A stretch of DNA of 64,000 bases from an uncultured Bacteroidales bacterium (GCA_900316055.1 ONBK01000001.1:248001-312000), one strand, 5' to 3'. Positions 1 to 9,341 are shown, numbered from the stretch's first letter. The notes: generated from the letters alone by a model not told the origin. Numbers and translations are program-made.

Positions 1-1011
1 GGCTTGAAGCAACTCATCCTCGACCTGGAGATTGTCTGTCCCATCAGCGGTACCCGCAACTGGACCGACGTGCGCCAATTCAACCTCATGTTCGCCACCA
101 AGATGGGCTCGGTCATCGACGATTCTGATACTCTCTACCTGCGTCCCGAGACCGCACAGGGCATCTTCGTCAACTTCCTCAACGTGCAGAAGAGCGGACG
201 CATGAAGATTCCCTTCGGCATCGCCCAGATTGGAAAAGCCTTCCGCAATGAGATTGTGGCCCGTCAGTTCATCTTCCGCATGCGCGAGTTCGAGCAGATG
301 GAGATGCAGTTCTTCGTGCGTCCCGGAACGGAGCTCGAATGGTTCAAGCACTGGAAAGAGGAGCGCCTGCAGTGGCACCTCGCCCTCGGCATCCCCGCGG
401 AGAACTACCGTTACCACGACCATGAGAAGCTGGCCCACTACGCCAATGCCGCCACAGATATCGAGTTCCGCTTCCCCTTCGGCTTCAAAGAGCTGGAAGG
501 TATCCACAGCCGCACCGACTTCGACCTCTCGCGCCACAGCGAGTTCAGCGGCAAGAAGCTGCAGTATTTCGACAGCGAGCTCAACGAGAGCTACACGCCC
601 TATGTCATCGAGACCTCTATCGGTGTCGACCGCACCTTCCTGGCCATCTTCAGCCATGCGCTGAAGGAGGAAACCCTCGAAGACGGCAGCATCCGCACCG
701 TGCTCTCGCTGCCCGCCAAGTTGGCACCCTACAAAGCTGCCGTGCTGCCGTTAGTGAAGAAAGACGGCCTCCCCGAGAAAGCCCGCGAAATTCAGCACCT
801 GCTCATGCCCGACATGATGGTGCAATACGACGAGAAGGACGCCATCGGCCGCCGCTACCGCCGTCAGGATGCCATCGGCACCCCCTTCTGCATCACCGTC
901 GACAACGACACGCTGACCGACAACGCCGTCACCGTCCGCCACCGCGACACCATGCAGCAGCAGCGCGTCAGCATCGACCAGCTGCCCGGCTACCTGAAGA
1001 GCAACCTGTAA
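1..1011 (+). CDS. glyS: Glycine--tRNA ligase, C-terminal part (cut by window edge)
   Basis: Class II aminoacyl-tRNA synthetase that charges tRNA-Gly in the cytoplasm. The frame is open from base 1, so the N-terminus lies outside the window; about 336 residues remain. Visible are the RPETAQGIFVNF segment, motif 2 (FRNEI followed by RMREFEQMEMQFF) and motif 3 (ETSIGVDRTFLAI), then the anticodon-binding domain starting near KLAPYKAAVLPL. This is the single-chain (alpha2) form, not the GlyQ/GlyS pair. The end is intact (TAA). The identification is secure; only the start is missing. Confidence 0.95.
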   Translation, partial: GLKQLILDLEIVCPISGTRNWTDVRQFNLMFATKMGSVIDDSDTLYLRPETAQGIFVNFLNVQKSGRMKIPFGIAQIGKAFRNEIVARQFIFRMREFEQMEMQFFVRPGTELEWFKHWKEERLQWHLALGIPAENYRYHDHEKLAHYANAATDIEFRFPFGFKELEGIHSRTDFDLSRHSEFSGKKLQYFDSELNESYTPYVIETSIGVDRTFLAIFSHALKEETLEDGSIRTVLSLPAKLAPYKAAVLPLVKKDGLPEKAREIQHLLMPDMMVQYDEKDAIGRRYRRQDAIGTPFCITVDNDTLTDNAVTVRHRDTMQQQRVSIDQLPGYLKSNL

Positions 1012-1023
1012 ATCCTCATAATC

Positions 1024-1203
1024 ATGAAAGAGTACGAATTGGAAGAAGAGACGATGGCCTCCGTCGCCGAGCCGACCGCAGAATACGACTTCCGCATCCG
1101 CAAGATGACCCGCGAGGAACTGGAACATGATTATATCACGCTGGAAGAATCTGACAGAAGAATATCTGAAAAGATTTATCGTCATTTTCATCCTGACGCA
1201 TGA
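1024..1203 (+). CDS. Small protein, putative antitoxin-like partner
   Basis: A 59-residue acidic protein beginning MKEYELEEETMASVAEP and ending RHFHPDA, 12 bp after glyS. Its stop overlaps the start of the next small ORF in an ATGA arrangement, the usual layout of toxin-antitoxin pairs. No DNA-binding motif is visible. The length, charge and overlap suggest the antitoxin half of a RelE/ParE-like pair; this is inference from context, not from a recognised domain. Confidence 0.55.
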   Translation: MKEYELEEETMASVAEPTAEYDFRIRKMTREELEHDYITLEESDRRISEKIYRHFHPDA

Positions 1204-1364
1204 GAATCTATATCAAATCACGTGTCCACAAACAGATTGATGAGTTTTATGATTATGCACTGCATAAACATATTACATTATCAGAAAGAATTGTGGATGC
1301 AAAAAAAAGAGCATCTCGTTGCGGCGGGATGCTCTTTTCTTATTACATAAGATGCTCCTCTTGA
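1200..1364 (+). pseudogene. Truncated RelE/ParE-like toxin fragment
   Basis: A 54-codon ORF starting MRIYIKSRVHKQIDEFYDYA. Its first ~37 residues look like the N-terminus of a RelE/ParE-superfamily toxin (normally ~100 residues), but the frame then runs through a hairpin with a T-rich tail and stops. The catalytic C-terminal half is absent, so the toxin is probably dead. It is translationally coupled (ATGA) to the upstream small protein. The family assignment is from memory of similar Bacteroidales pairs and is moderate only. Confidence 0.5.
1305..1338 (+). terminator. Rho-independent-type hairpin inside the toxin remnant
   Basis: A perfect 11-bp inverted repeat AAAAGAGCATC / GATGCTCTTTT with a 12-nt GC-rich loop, flanked by A-rich and T-rich tracts so it could work in both directions. 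It sits inside the broken toxin frame and probably marks the 3' end of the glyS/small-ORF transcript. Confidence 0.75.
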
Positions 1365-1515
1365 ACTAAAGAGAATTATATCTGGCAAAATGATCTAACC
1401 ACTGACTGTTCGCCGAGACATCACCGAGGAATCTTGCTTGCCACCCTATAGCCACTTTAGACCGATGCAAAGGATAATCATAGTTTAAGCAAAAGGGGAG
1501 CAAAGGGCGTAGAAA
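1365..1515. other. Spacer with no gene
   Basis: About 150 bp between the toxin remnant and the zeta-like gene. No ORF, repeat or clear promoter is seen; it may be decayed toxin sequence. Confidence 0.4.
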
Positions 1516-2112
1516 CTACAGCAGCACTTGTGCCCACTGGGGAATGGCGTCTGTGTAGCGTTTGATGATGGCACCGTCAGAGAAACGGAAAAGGATGCGA
1601 GCCTCATGTCCATCGACAGAGTTGTCGTAGATATAGACACGGTCTACAATGCTGGTAGCCACCTTGCAGTTGATGATGGATTTCTGATAGCGGGAGATTA
1701 TCTTTGCGATGGGAACGTCGTGGCCGCCTTTCATTACACGGCCAGCAATACGAGCGGCGTTAATCATCGGCGACTCGGTGCAGACAAAGAACAGACGGAT
1801 AAAGAAGCCCGCTTGTTTGGCTCGGCGGATGAAGTCCAACTTGTCGTCGGCAGAGAAAACGGTCTCGAATATCATGCTTTGCTTGTCAGCCAGACAACGC
1901 TCACGCCAGTCGGCACAATATTCGGCAGCTTGTCTCACCGCCTCAACCGAATTCCAATCACCAAAGCGATCCTGAGCCACTTGGTCTGGATTAATATAGA
2001 CCGAATTCTCCAACCACTCATGGTGCAGAATTTGCGACGTAATGGTGGTCTTGCCCGAGCCATTGGGTCCTGCAATGATTATCAAGACAGGACGATGTGA
2101 GGATACTTTCAT
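1516..2112 (-). CDS. Zeta-toxin-like P-loop kinase
   Basis: A 198-residue P-loop protein. The Walker A motif AGPNGSGKTT lies at residues 14-23, followed by VYINPDQVAQD and a FETVFS segment, an arrangement typical of the zeta-toxin/AAA family that phosphorylates UDP-N-acetylglucosamine or related sugars. The start overlaps the stop of the upstream 59-residue gene by ATGA. Family membership is well supported by the motif order. Whether it is toxic or a housekeeping kinase cannot be told from sequence. Confidence 0.8.
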   Translation of the reverse strand: MKVSSHRPVLIIIAGPNGSGKTTITSQILHHEWLENSVYINPDQVAQDRFGDWNSVEAVRQAAEYCADWRERCLADKQSMIFETVFSADDKLDFIRRAKQAGFFIRLFFVCTESPMINAARIAGRVMKGGHDVPIAKIISRYQKSIINCKVATSIVDRVYIYDNSVDGHEARILFRFSDGAIIKRYTDAIPQWAQVLL

Positions 2113-2288
2113 AATACAGCAACCCTCTTTTGCAACATGGTGCTGATTTCCTTAAAATAGTCCGCCAGTGCTTTTGCTGTGGATGTCGAAGCTTCTGCTG
2201 CAGCCTCCTTCATGATGACGGAGAGCATCTCGTCGGTAGGCTCCTCCATTGAAGTAAGACGGTAGGCGTTCAATTCTTTCTCTAACAT
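2109..2288 (-). CDS. Small partner of the zeta-like kinase (putative antitoxin)
   Basis: A 59-residue protein (MLEKELNAYRLTSMEEPTDEM...), mostly predicted helical and acidic in its first half, immediately upstream of the zeta-like kinase with an ATGA overlap. A promoter-like TAGTTTTGC box lies just upstream. Size and position match an antitoxin, but no known antitoxin domain is recognised. Confidence 0.6.
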   Translation of the reverse strand: MLEKELNAYRLTSMEEPTDEMLSVIMKEAAAEASTSTAKALADYFKEISTMLQKRVAVL

Positions 2289-2312
2289 GGTCTTCTATTT
2301 TGTCACATTAAC

Positions 2313-2321
2313 GCAAAACTA
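2313..2321 (-). promoter_or_regulatory. -7 box of the zeta-like operon
   Basis: Reads TAGTTTTGC on the minus strand, matching the Bacteroidota -7 consensus TAnnTTTGC, 25 bp before the start of the putative antitoxin. Confidence 0.6.
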
Positions 2322-2350
2322 AGGAAGTTATTGTGCGAAAGATTACTCAA

Positions 2351-3310
2351 TTATTCGTACACCAGTGCTAAGATGTCGTCGAGGATGGGATTGGGCTCGT
2401 GTTGCGAAGGTGTGGCTGTGCTGGCGCCGGTGAGGATGGTGCGGGCCTCGTCGAGGGCGGCGAGGTCGAGAGCGTCGGAGGCGATTTGGACGTCAGTGAT
2501 GATGTTGCGCTCCTGGTCGACGGTGAGCGACAGCTCTACCCCACCCCAGTCGAACTGGGCGGTGCGCTGGGCGGTAAAGGTGCGCCAACGGCCGTAGCGC
2601 CACTCGTCGGAAGCAAACTCCTCGTAGAGGGCGCGGACCTCGGGACGCTTGATGATTTCAGAGAACTCGGAATACTCCGATTTTTCTGAATACTCCGACT
2701 CAAAAGCACTGCGTAAATGGGGAATGATGCTGTCGGAAGTAATCTCGGCGTTGAGCTCGGAAAGGTTCACCACACGGCTGCGCACCGAGGCAACGCCGTG
2801 CTTCTGCAACTTGGCGGGCTTAGGCTTGAGGTAGCGCTGAAGGTCCTCCATGTTGCCTTTGATGAGGAGGGTGCCGTGATGCAGGTCCTGATATTTTCCT
2901 TTAGAAAAGGCATTACCCGAGAATTTGCGCCCCTCGGTGAGGATATCATTACGTCCCGATAACTCGGCCACGATGCCGAAGTCGGCCACGGCGCGCTGGA
3001 TGACACGGAACTGGCGCGTCTGGTCGTATAGCGCCTTGGGTACGACAAAGGAGAAGTTGATGTTGCCATCGTCGTGATAGACGGCACCGCCGCCGGTCCT
3101 GCGACGCATCAAGTAGCCGCCGTCGGCCTCAAGGGCCTCCACATTACACTCACTGAAAGGATTCTGGTTCTGACCAATGACCACCGTGCGGCGGTTCTTC
3201 CAAAGATAGAGCGTCACCACCTCGGTCTCGGGCAGCGACAAAAGATAATTCTCGACCGCGATGTTCCAATAAGGATTGGTCTGGTCGGAAACAATGAACT
3301 TTAACTTCAT
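2351..3310 (-). CDS. lplA: Lipoate--protein ligase A
   Basis: Attaches lipoate (via lipoyl-AMP) to lipoyl domains of 2-oxoacid dehydrogenases and GcvH. The 319-residue protein shows RRRTGGGAVYHDDGN at residues 69-83 and the lysine-containing GRKFSGNAFSKGKY region near 127-140, both hallmarks of the LplA catalytic domain, followed by a C-terminal accessory domain. Residues ~205-220 (ESEYSEKSEYSEFSEI) are a repetitive serine-glutamate-tyrosine insertion encoded by a short tandem repeat and not expected in the family. The gene lies 2 bp after porQ on the same strand. Confidence 0.92.
   Translation of the reverse strand: MKLKFIVSDQTNPYWNIAVENYLLSLPETEVVTLYLWKNRRTVVIGQNQNPFSECNVEALEADGGYLMRRRTGGGAVYHDDGNINFSFVVPKALYDQTRQFRVIQRAVADFGIVAELSGRNDILTEGRKFSGNAFSKGKYQDLHHGTLLIKGNMEDLQRYLKPKPAKLQKHGVASVRSRVVNLSELNAEITSDSIIPHLRSAFESEYSEKSEYSEFSEIIKRPEVRALYEEFASDEWRYGRWRTFTAQRTAQFDWGGVELSLTVDQERNIITDVQIASDALDLAALDEARTILTGASTATPSQHEPNPILDDILALVYE
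2657..2702. repeat. In-frame short repeat inside lplA
   Basis: Imperfect copies of a GAATACTCCGA-type unit, including its inverted form, encode EYSEKSEYSEFSE in the linker before the C-terminal domain. A related unit (AGAATACTC / AGAATATTC) occurs inside truB. Confidence 0.75.
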
Positions 3311-3312
3311 TT

Positions 3313-4395
3313 TTAAAATCTATAGCTAAGGGTAAAGAAATCCGGTGCCTGACCGAGATGGTAGTTGCGATGAGCATAGGAAAATTCGAACTTCTTGGTT
3401 CGCAGGCCGAAGCCGAAAGAGAAGCCGCTGAAGTTGATGGCGTCGATGGCACTCATCTCTGCCGTCTGTCGGTAACTGTAGCCCACACGGGCGAAAAAGG
3501 CTTTTCCGAGATTCAGTTCCACGCCGAACTGTGTATGGCGCATCAAGTTATCAAAGAACCCCTCAAACCATCCCTCCTTCTTCACCTCGCCAGTGAAGGG
3601 GTCCACCGTCGTTGTGGGGTTGTTGGGATCTTCATAGCGCAAATCCCAGCGTTGCAACTCCGTGGCGGCAAAGAAGAATCGGAAGGGGGCATTGGCCAGT
3701 TTATACGACAGCTCTGCTGATAACTCGAAAGGAAGGCTCTCGGACCTTCCATCGAAGGTCGACACTTGTGCCCCGATGTTGCGAGCCATCACGGTGGCCG
3801 CCAGCCGGCGGTTGTCGCTGACATAGCTGCCCGCCACATCGAAAGCCATAGCAAAAGCGGTGTAGTTGTCGTAGTGCGACAGCACGGGTTTGAAATTGAC
3901 ACCCACGCTAAAATTCGAATCGAGCCAAGTGCCCCACCCTATGGTGAGAGCATAGTCGGCAGCCGAGACCTTGCCTATCGGCATTTCCTCTTCGTCATAG
4001 CCGTCGAAAGTACCATAGTTGTTGAAACGGAATGCGAACATCAGAGTCCCCAGACGCTCGAAATGGTGTGCATAGGATAGCGACCCCATCGAGGCTCCGT
4101 CGAATACGGAGACAAAACTCAACGACCCAATACCACACATCTCGCGACGCAATAGCGACGGATTGTCGATGGCTATTGTTGGGTCATTGTCAAATATCGA
4201 CAGGTAGTCGAAACCCAGTGCCGATGTCCTCGCCTGACTGCTGAGGTCCAGCACCGTCAGAGTGTTCATACCGGCAATTTGCGAAAAAGAGGAGTATGGA
4301 AGTGCAAGGAGTATAAGGAGTGCAAGACAATACCAATACTTGCAGCATTTGTCCTGCACTCCCTGCACTCCTCGCACTCCTTGCACTCCCTTCAT
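3313..4395 (-). CDS. porQ: Type IX secretion system protein PorQ
   Basis: Outer-membrane beta-barrel protein of the T9SS family, 360 residues from the ATG at 4395. The mature part begins QIAGMNTLTVLDLSSQARTSALG, with the typical SIFDNDPTIAIDNPSLL segment, repeated amphipathic strands, and a terminal LSYRF barrel signature. This start is preferred over an upstream one that would overlap kamA. The N-terminus is unusual: GVQGVRGVQGVQD followed by the hydrophobic core LALLILLALPYSSFS are both written by an inverted 9-bp repeat. It sits between kamA (5-bp gap) and lplA. Confidence 0.88.
   Translation of the reverse strand: MKGVQGVRGVQGVQDKCCKYWYCLALLILLALPYSSFSQIAGMNTLTVLDLSSQARTSALGFDYLSIFDNDPTIAIDNPSLLRREMCGIGSLSFVSVFDGASMGSLSYAHHFERLGTLMFAFRFNNYGTFDGYDEEEMPIGKVSAADYALTIGWGTWLDSNFSVGVNFKPVLSHYDNYTAFAMAFDVAGSYVSDNRRLAATVMARNIGAQVSTFDGRSESLPFELSAELSYKLANAPFRFFFAATELQRWDLRYEDPNNPTTTVDPFTGEVKKEGWFEGFFDNLMRHTQFGVELNLGKAFFARVGYSYRQTAEMSAIDAINFSGFSFGFGLRTKKFEFSYAHRNYHLGQAPDFFTLSYRF
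4291..4394. repeat. Inverted 9-bp repeat forming the porQ signal peptide
   Basis: The left arm (4291-4326) has units like GTGCAAGGA and the right arm (4354-4390) has the inverse CACTCCTTG, with a ~27-bp spacer. In the porQ frame one arm encodes the tandem Gly-Val-Gln run and the other the Leu-rich hydrophobic core. Confidence 0.85.
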
Positions 4396-4400
4396 TTTTT

Positions 4401-5648
4401 TTATTTCTTGTTTCTCTCGTGGCGCATCAGGTGGCTGGGCTCGAGGGCCATGCGGTCGGTCTCGAGCAGAGAGGCGACACCCTCGTCCACGCGGCGTTTC
4501 TCTTCGCATGCCGGGCAGTGGCACTCCTCGTGGTACTCACGCGGCTCGGTATAGGTGGTGATGACACCTTCGAAGTTGCGCAGGATGACCTTGTCGGGGC
4601 TCTGCGAGATGACATACTGGGGCATGACGGGGGTCTTACCGCCGCCGCCGGGGGCGTCGACCACGAAGGTGGGCACAGCATAGCCACTGGTATGGCCGCG
4701 GAGGTTCTCGATAATCTCGATACCCTTGCTCACAGGGGTGCGGAAATGCTCGAGACCCATGCTCAGGTCGCACTGGTAGATATAGTACGGACGCACGCGG
4801 TTGCGCACCAGTTCGTGCATCAGTTTCTTCATCACATGGACGCAGTCGTTCACACCACGCAGCAACACGGTCTGGTTGCCCAGAGGAATACCGGCGTTGG
4901 CCAGACGGGCAAGAGCCTGTTCGGCCTCGGGGGTGAATTCGTTGGGGTGGTTGAAGTGGGTATTCAGCCAAATGGGATGATATTTCTTCAGCATGTCGCA
5001 GAGCTCGGGGGTGATGCGCTGCGGGCAGACGACCGGCGTGCGGCTGCCGATGCGTACGATCTCCACATGCGGGATGGCGCGCAGACGCTGGATGATATAC
5101 TCCAACTTGGCATCGCTGACCATCAGGGCGTCGCCACCAGAAAGCAGCACGTCGCGCACCTGCGGGGTCTTCTCAATGTATGCTAGGCACTTCTCGATAC
5201 GCTCGCTGGGGCTCTCGTCGTCCTTCTGACCGGCAAAACGACGGCGAGTGCAGTGGCGGCAGTACATAGAACACATGTCGGTGATGAGGAACAGCACACG
5301 GTCTGGATAACGATGAGTAAGGCCGGGAGCGGGAGAGTCTTCATCCTCGTGCAACGGGTCGTTGAGGTCGGCGGGGGCGATATTGCACTCGGGACCGGCA
5401 GGAATGGCCTGACGACGAATGGGGTCATACGGGTCCTTGGGGTCAATCAATGAGAGGTAATACGGTGTGATGGCCATACGGAATTTGGCCAGAGCCTTCT
5501 TGATACCTTCGGCCTCTTCGGGTTCGAAAGTGAAGTATTTGCTCAACTCCTCATAAGTCTCAATGCGGTTCTTCACCTGCCATTTCCAATCGTTCCATTG
5601 CTCGTCGGTGACGTTGGGAAACAGTTCTTTTCTGCGGTTTACTTTCAT
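4401..5648 (-). CDS. kamA: Lysine 2,3-aminomutase
   Basis: Radical-SAM, PLP-dependent enzyme converting L-lysine to beta-lysine, the first step of lysine fermentation (or beta-lysine synthesis). The 415-residue protein has the [4Fe-4S]/SAM motif C126-x3-C130-x2-C133 (CSMYCRHC), the LLSGGDALM stretch, and FVVDAPGGGGKTP in the PLP-binding region. The Cys- and His-rich C-terminus (HEECHCPACEEK) is typical of the family. No other lysine-fermentation gene is nearby, so its pathway role here is open. Confidence 0.95.
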   Translation of the reverse strand: MKVNRRKELFPNVTDEQWNDWKWQVKNRIETYEELSKYFTFEPEEAEGIKKALAKFRMAITPYYLSLIDPKDPYDPIRRQAIPAGPECNIAPADLNDPLHEDEDSPAPGLTHRYPDRVLFLITDMCSMYCRHCTRRRFAGQKDDESPSERIEKCLAYIEKTPQVRDVLLSGGDALMVSDAKLEYIIQRLRAIPHVEIVRIGSRTPVVCPQRITPELCDMLKKYHPIWLNTHFNHPNEFTPEAEQALARLANAGIPLGNQTVLLRGVNDCVHVMKKLMHELVRNRVRPYYIYQCDLSMGLEHFRTPVSKGIEIIENLRGHTSGYAVPTFVVDAPGGGGKTPVMPQYVISQSPDKVILRNFEGVITTYTEPREYHEECHCPACEEKRRVDEGVASLLETDRMALEPSHLMRHERNKK

Positions 5649-5724
5649 ACTATATTATTTCTTTTTATTTATTATTCAATAATATACACCCATATTCGGA
5701 CGATTTGTCCACAATCAAAACAAC

Positions 5725-5733
5725 GCAAAAATA
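5725..5733 (-). promoter_or_regulatory. -7 box upstream of kamA
   Basis: TATTTTTGC on the minus strand, about 77 bp before the kamA start. It probably drives kamA-porQ-lplA. Confidence 0.65.
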
Positions 5734-5837
5734 CAAAAAAAAGATGAACTAACAAAAATATTTTTGCCTTGTCTCTGCCAATGAAAAAAAACTGTTAAAC
5801 TTTTGCATAGGTATCGTATTTTCTCAAAAAAAACATG

Positions 5838-5846
5838 TATATTTGC
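5838..5846 (+). promoter_or_regulatory. -7 box for the exported protein and valS
   Basis: TATATTTGC, matching TAnnTTTGC, 75 bp upstream of the ATG at 5921. The surrounding spacer (5649-5920) is AT-rich and otherwise holds nothing recognisable. Confidence 0.65.
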
Positions 5847-5920
5847 AAGTTTTATTGCCCTATAATTTAGGCATAAAACACTAAAACTGAAATATTAATA
5901 TATAAAAGATTAATAAAAAA

Positions 5921-6532
5921 ATGAAAAAAAGTATTCTTTTCGTTGCCATGCTCTCGCTGATGGCCACCTCTTTTGCCCAAAACAACAACAGCAGTAACAA
6001 TCCCTTTTCTATTAAGAGTGATTGGTCCAAGATTATCGGCTACAGCTACCAGCCCGGTTATCACTACGGTATCTCCCTTGCTGGCGGTTCCTTCCTGTCG
6101 ATTGGCTGGGCAGAAGAAGATGCTCGCTACGACATCTCTGCCACCGAATACCGCGAACCTACATGGTCTCTCCGTTGCGGCTGGATAGGCTACAACTTCG
6201 ACGAGGATATTACCGGTTGGGGTGCTGTCTCATTCCGTCCCATGCTGGTACTCGGCATCGACAAGACCAAGGATGTTCTCAAGACCACTGACCCTGCCAC
6301 TGGCGCCCCCGTGTGGACCAAGGAGAGCAACACTTACTTCACCATGGCTCCCTCCATCGTCATCAATCTTTGGATGCTCCACTTCTCCGTGGGCTACGAA
6401 ATCGTCCCCAAATTCAAGGAACTCAACGGCCTCAACTTCGGCATCGGCCTTTCCATCCCCACCAGCACTACAAACAAGTGGACCGAGGATGCCAAAAATT
6501 ATCAGCAAAACAGAAAAAACAAAAAGAAATAA
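5921..6532 (+). CDS. Exported protein of unknown function, possible outer-membrane barrel
   Basis: A 203-residue protein with a clear signal peptide (MKKSILFVAMLSLMATSFAQ). The mature part has alternating aromatic/polar stretches and Gly-rich turns (GYHYGISLAGGSFLSIGW, LHFSVGYEIVPKF, FGIGLSIPTST) that suggest a small beta-barrel or lipocalin-like fold. It ends in a basic, Asn/Lys-rich tail. It lies 6 bp upstream of valS and is probably co-transcribed. No family is recognised. Confidence 0.75.
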   Translation: MKKSILFVAMLSLMATSFAQNNNSSNNPFSIKSDWSKIIGYSYQPGYHYGISLAGGSFLSIGWAEEDARYDISATEYREPTWSLRCGWIGYNFDEDITGWGAVSFRPMLVLGIDKTKDVLKTTDPATGAPVWTKESNTYFTMAPSIVINLWMLHFSVGYEIVPKFKELNGLNFGIGLSIPTSTTNKWTEDAKNYQQNRKNKKK

Positions 6533-6538
6533 GCCATA

Positions 6539-9301
6539 ATGGAAATCGCTTCTAAATACGACCCTCGTGCCATCGAGGAAAAATGGTATCAGTTCTGGCT
6601 TGACAAGAAACTCTTCCACTCCGAGCCCGACAACCGTGTGCCCTACACTGTGGTTATCCCGCCGCCCAACGTGACGGGTGTGCTCCACATGGGTCACATG
6701 CTCAACAACACCATCCAGGATGTGCTGGTGCGCCGTGCCCGCATGCAGGGAAAGAACGCCTGCTGGGTGCCCGGCACCGACCACGCCTCCATCGCCACCG
6801 AAGCCAAAGTGGTGAAACAACTCTCCGAGCAGGGCATCAAGAAGCACGACCTCACCCGCGAGCAATTCCTTGAGCACGCTTGGGAGTGGACCCACAAGCA
6901 TGGCGGCATCATCCTGCAACAGCTCCGCAAACTGGGCGCCAGCTGCGACTGGGACCGCACGGCATTCACCATGGACGACACCCGCAGCGAAAGCGTCACC
7001 AAGGTCTTTGTCGACCTCTACAACAAAGGCCTTATCTACCGCGGCCTGCGCATGATCAACTGGGACCCCAAGGCTCTCACCGCCCTCTCTACCGAAGAGG
7101 TGGAATACAAAGAAGAGCGCTCGAAGCTCTACTATCTGAAATACTACTTGGCTGATACTGTGCCCAGCGGTTTGACCGCTGGTGAAGGCGAAATCATCCA
7201 CAAGGATGAGAAAGGCTACTACGCCGTCGTCGCCACCACACGTCCCGAAACCATCATGGGCGATACCGCCATGTGTATCAACCCCAAGGATCCGAAGAAT
7301 CAGTGGCTCCGCGGCCATCGTGTCATCGTGCCTCTGGTGGGCCGCGAGGTGCCTGTCATCGAGGACCGCTATGTCGACATCGAGTTCGGTACCGGTTGCC
7401 TGAAGGTGACACCTGCACACGATATTAACGACTATAACCTCGGCAAGACCCACAACCTCGATACCATCGACATCTTCAACGCCGACGGCACCATCTCGGA
7501 GCAGTCGCCCCTCTATGTAGGCATGGACCGCTTCGCCTGCCGCAAGCAGATTGCCAAAGACCTCGAGGCTGCTGGCCTCATGGAGAAGGTCGAAGACTAC
7601 ACCAACAAGGTGGGCTACTCGCAGCGCAACCCCGACACCGCCATCGAGCCGCGCCTGTCGCTCCAGTGGTTCCTCAAGATGCAGCACTTCGCCGACATCG
7701 CCTTGCCGCCCGTCATGAACGACGAGATTAAGTTCTACCCCGAGAAATACAAGAATACCTACCGTCAATGGCTAGAAAATATCCAGGACTGGTGCATCTC
7801 ACGCCAGCTCTGGTGGGGTCATCGCATCCCGGCATGGTATATCGAGGTGGACGGCAAAGAGGAAATTGTCGTGGCTGTCAACGAAGAGGAGGCCCGCAAG
7901 ATTGCCAAAGAAAAATACAACTATACTGGCGAGATGCGCCAGGACGAGGATGCCCTCGACACTTGGTTCAGCTCCTGGCTGTGGCCCATCAGTCTCTTCG
8001 ATGGCATCAACAATCCCGGCAATAAGGAGATCAACTACTACTACCCCACCGTCGACCTCATCACCGCCCCCGACATCATCTTCTTCTGGGTGGCCCGTAT
8101 GATTATGGCCGGCGAGGAATACCTGCACAAAGTACCCTTCCGCAGCGTTTATTTCACCGGCGTGGTGCGCGACAAACTGGGTCGCAAGATGAGCAAGAGC
8201 CTCGGCAACAGCCCCGACCCCATCAAGTTGATGGAAGAGTACGGCGCCGACGGTGTCCGTATGGGCATGCTGCTCACCGCCCCTGCCGGCAACGACATAC
8301 TCTTCGACGAGAAGATCTGCGAACAAGGCCGCAACTTCAGCAACAAGATGTGGAACGCCCTGCGTTTAGTGTCTGGCTGGCAGGTCGGCGACCTCCAGCA
8401 GAGCAAGGAGAACGAGGTCAGCATCCAGTGGATGGAACAACGCATGGCACAGGTCATCGAGGAGATTGAGAAGGACTTCGACCAGTACCGTCTCAGCGAG
8501 GCCCTGATGGCTACCTATAAGCTCATCTGGGACGATTTCTGCTCGTGGTACCTCGAGATGGTGAAGCCCGCCTACGGCACCCCCATCGACCGCGAGACCT
8601 ACGATGCCACCCTCAACATCTTCAGCCGACTGATGCTCCTGATGCACCCCTTCATGCCCTTCGTCACCGAAGAGATATGGCATACCCTACAGGGCATCGG
8701 CAAGAGCGAGGAGCAGCAGCAATTCATCAATGCCAACTACAGCATCATGAACCAGCACCTGCCCACCAGCGTCTTCTTCGACCAGCGGATGCTCGACGAG
8801 TTCGACACCGCCCGCGAAGTCATCGCCGGTGTGCGCAACATCCGCAACACCCGCAACCTCTCGCCCAAGGAGTCTCTGGAAGTCTCGTTCATCGCTGCCG
8901 ACGAGCGCTATCGCTTCGACCATTTCTACGGTATCGTGCGCAAGCTGGCAAACGTCAGTGCCATCAACGAAATCAAGGAGAACCCCGAAGGGGAACTGAG
9001 CTCCGCTGAAAAACAATCAAATGAAGCGAAGAAGCCCGCTGGCGCCCTCTCCTTCATGGTGGGTACTATGGAGTGCTTCGTTCCGATGCCTGAGAACGTC
9101 AACAAAGACGAGGAATTGAAGAAACTCCAGGAAGACCTGAAGTATGCCGAAGGCTTCCTCAACAGCGTGCTGAAGAAACTCTCCAACGAGAAGTTCGTCA
9201 ACGGCGCCCCCGCGGCCGTCATCGAGAAGGAGCGCAACAAACAGCGCGACGCGGAGACCAAAATCGCCGCCCTCAAAGCCCAAATCGCCTCCCTCGGGTA
9301 G
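6539..9301 (+). CDS. valS: Valine--tRNA ligase
   Basis: Class I aminoacyl-tRNA synthetase, 920 residues, close to full family length. The signature HMGH is at residues 50-53 (after PPPNVTGVL) and KMSKS at 550-554. The CP1 editing domain is present ([15 protein letters not shown]), and the C-terminal coiled-coil arm typical of ValRS runs from about residue 855 ([13 protein letters not shown]). A stretch near 820-835 ([15 protein letters not shown]) looks like a low-complexity linker. A terminator follows the gene. Confidence 0.97.
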   Translation: MEIASKYDPRAIEEKWYQFWLDKKLFHSEPDNRVPYTVVIPPPNVTGVLHMGHMLNNTIQDVLVRRARMQGKNACWVPGTDHASIATEAKVVKQLSEQGIKKHDLTREQFLEHAWEWTHKHGGIILQQLRKLGASCDWDRTAFTMDDTRSESVTKVFVDLYNKGLIYRGLRMINWDPKALTALSTEEVEYKEERSKLYYLKYYLADTVPSGLTAGEGEIIHKDEKGYYAVVATTRPETIMGDTAMCINPKDPKNQWLRGHRVIVPLVGREVPVIEDRYVDIEFGTGCLKVTPAHDINDYNLGKTHNLDTIDIFNADGTISEQSPLYVGMDRFACRKQIAKDLEAAGLMEKVEDYTNKVGYSQRNPDTAIEPRLSLQWFLKMQHFADIALPPVMNDEIKFYPEKYKNTYRQWLENIQDWCISRQLWWGHRIPAWYIEVDGKEEIVVAVNEEEARKIAKEKYNYTGEMRQDEDALDTWFSSWLWPISLFDGINNPGNKEINYYYPTVDLITAPDIIFFWVARMIMAGEEYLHKVPFRSVYFTGVVRDKLGRKMSKSLGNSPDPIKLMEEYGADGVRMGMLLTAPAGNDILFDEKICEQGRNFSNKMWNALRLVSGWQVGDLQQSKENEVSIQWMEQRMAQVIEEIEKDFDQYRLSEALMATYKLIWDDFCSWYLEMVKPAYGTPIDRETYDATLNIFSRLMLLMHPFMPFVTEEIWHTLQGIGKSEEQQQFINANYSIMNQHLPTSVFFDQRMLDEFDTAREVIAGVRNIRNTRNLSPKESLEVSFIAADERYRFDHFYGIVRKLANVSAINEIKENPEGELSSAEKQSNEAKKPAGALSFMVGTMECFVPMPENVNKDEELKKLQEDLKYAEGFLNSVLKKLSNEKFVNGAPAAVIEKERNKQRDAETKIAALKAQIASLG

Positions 9302-9341
9302 CTGAGAATCCGTTATTGGAAATCAATAAGTTACAAGCGCA

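Noticed and set aside
4396-4524. Longer porQ start at 4524
   Set aside because: It would overlap the kamA 3' end in another frame and give a non-export N-terminus; the ATG at 4395 gives a signal peptide.
6230-7768. 512-codon open frame antisense to valS
   Set aside because: Shadow of a well-supported essential gene; composition is Val/His/Gly-rich without motifs.
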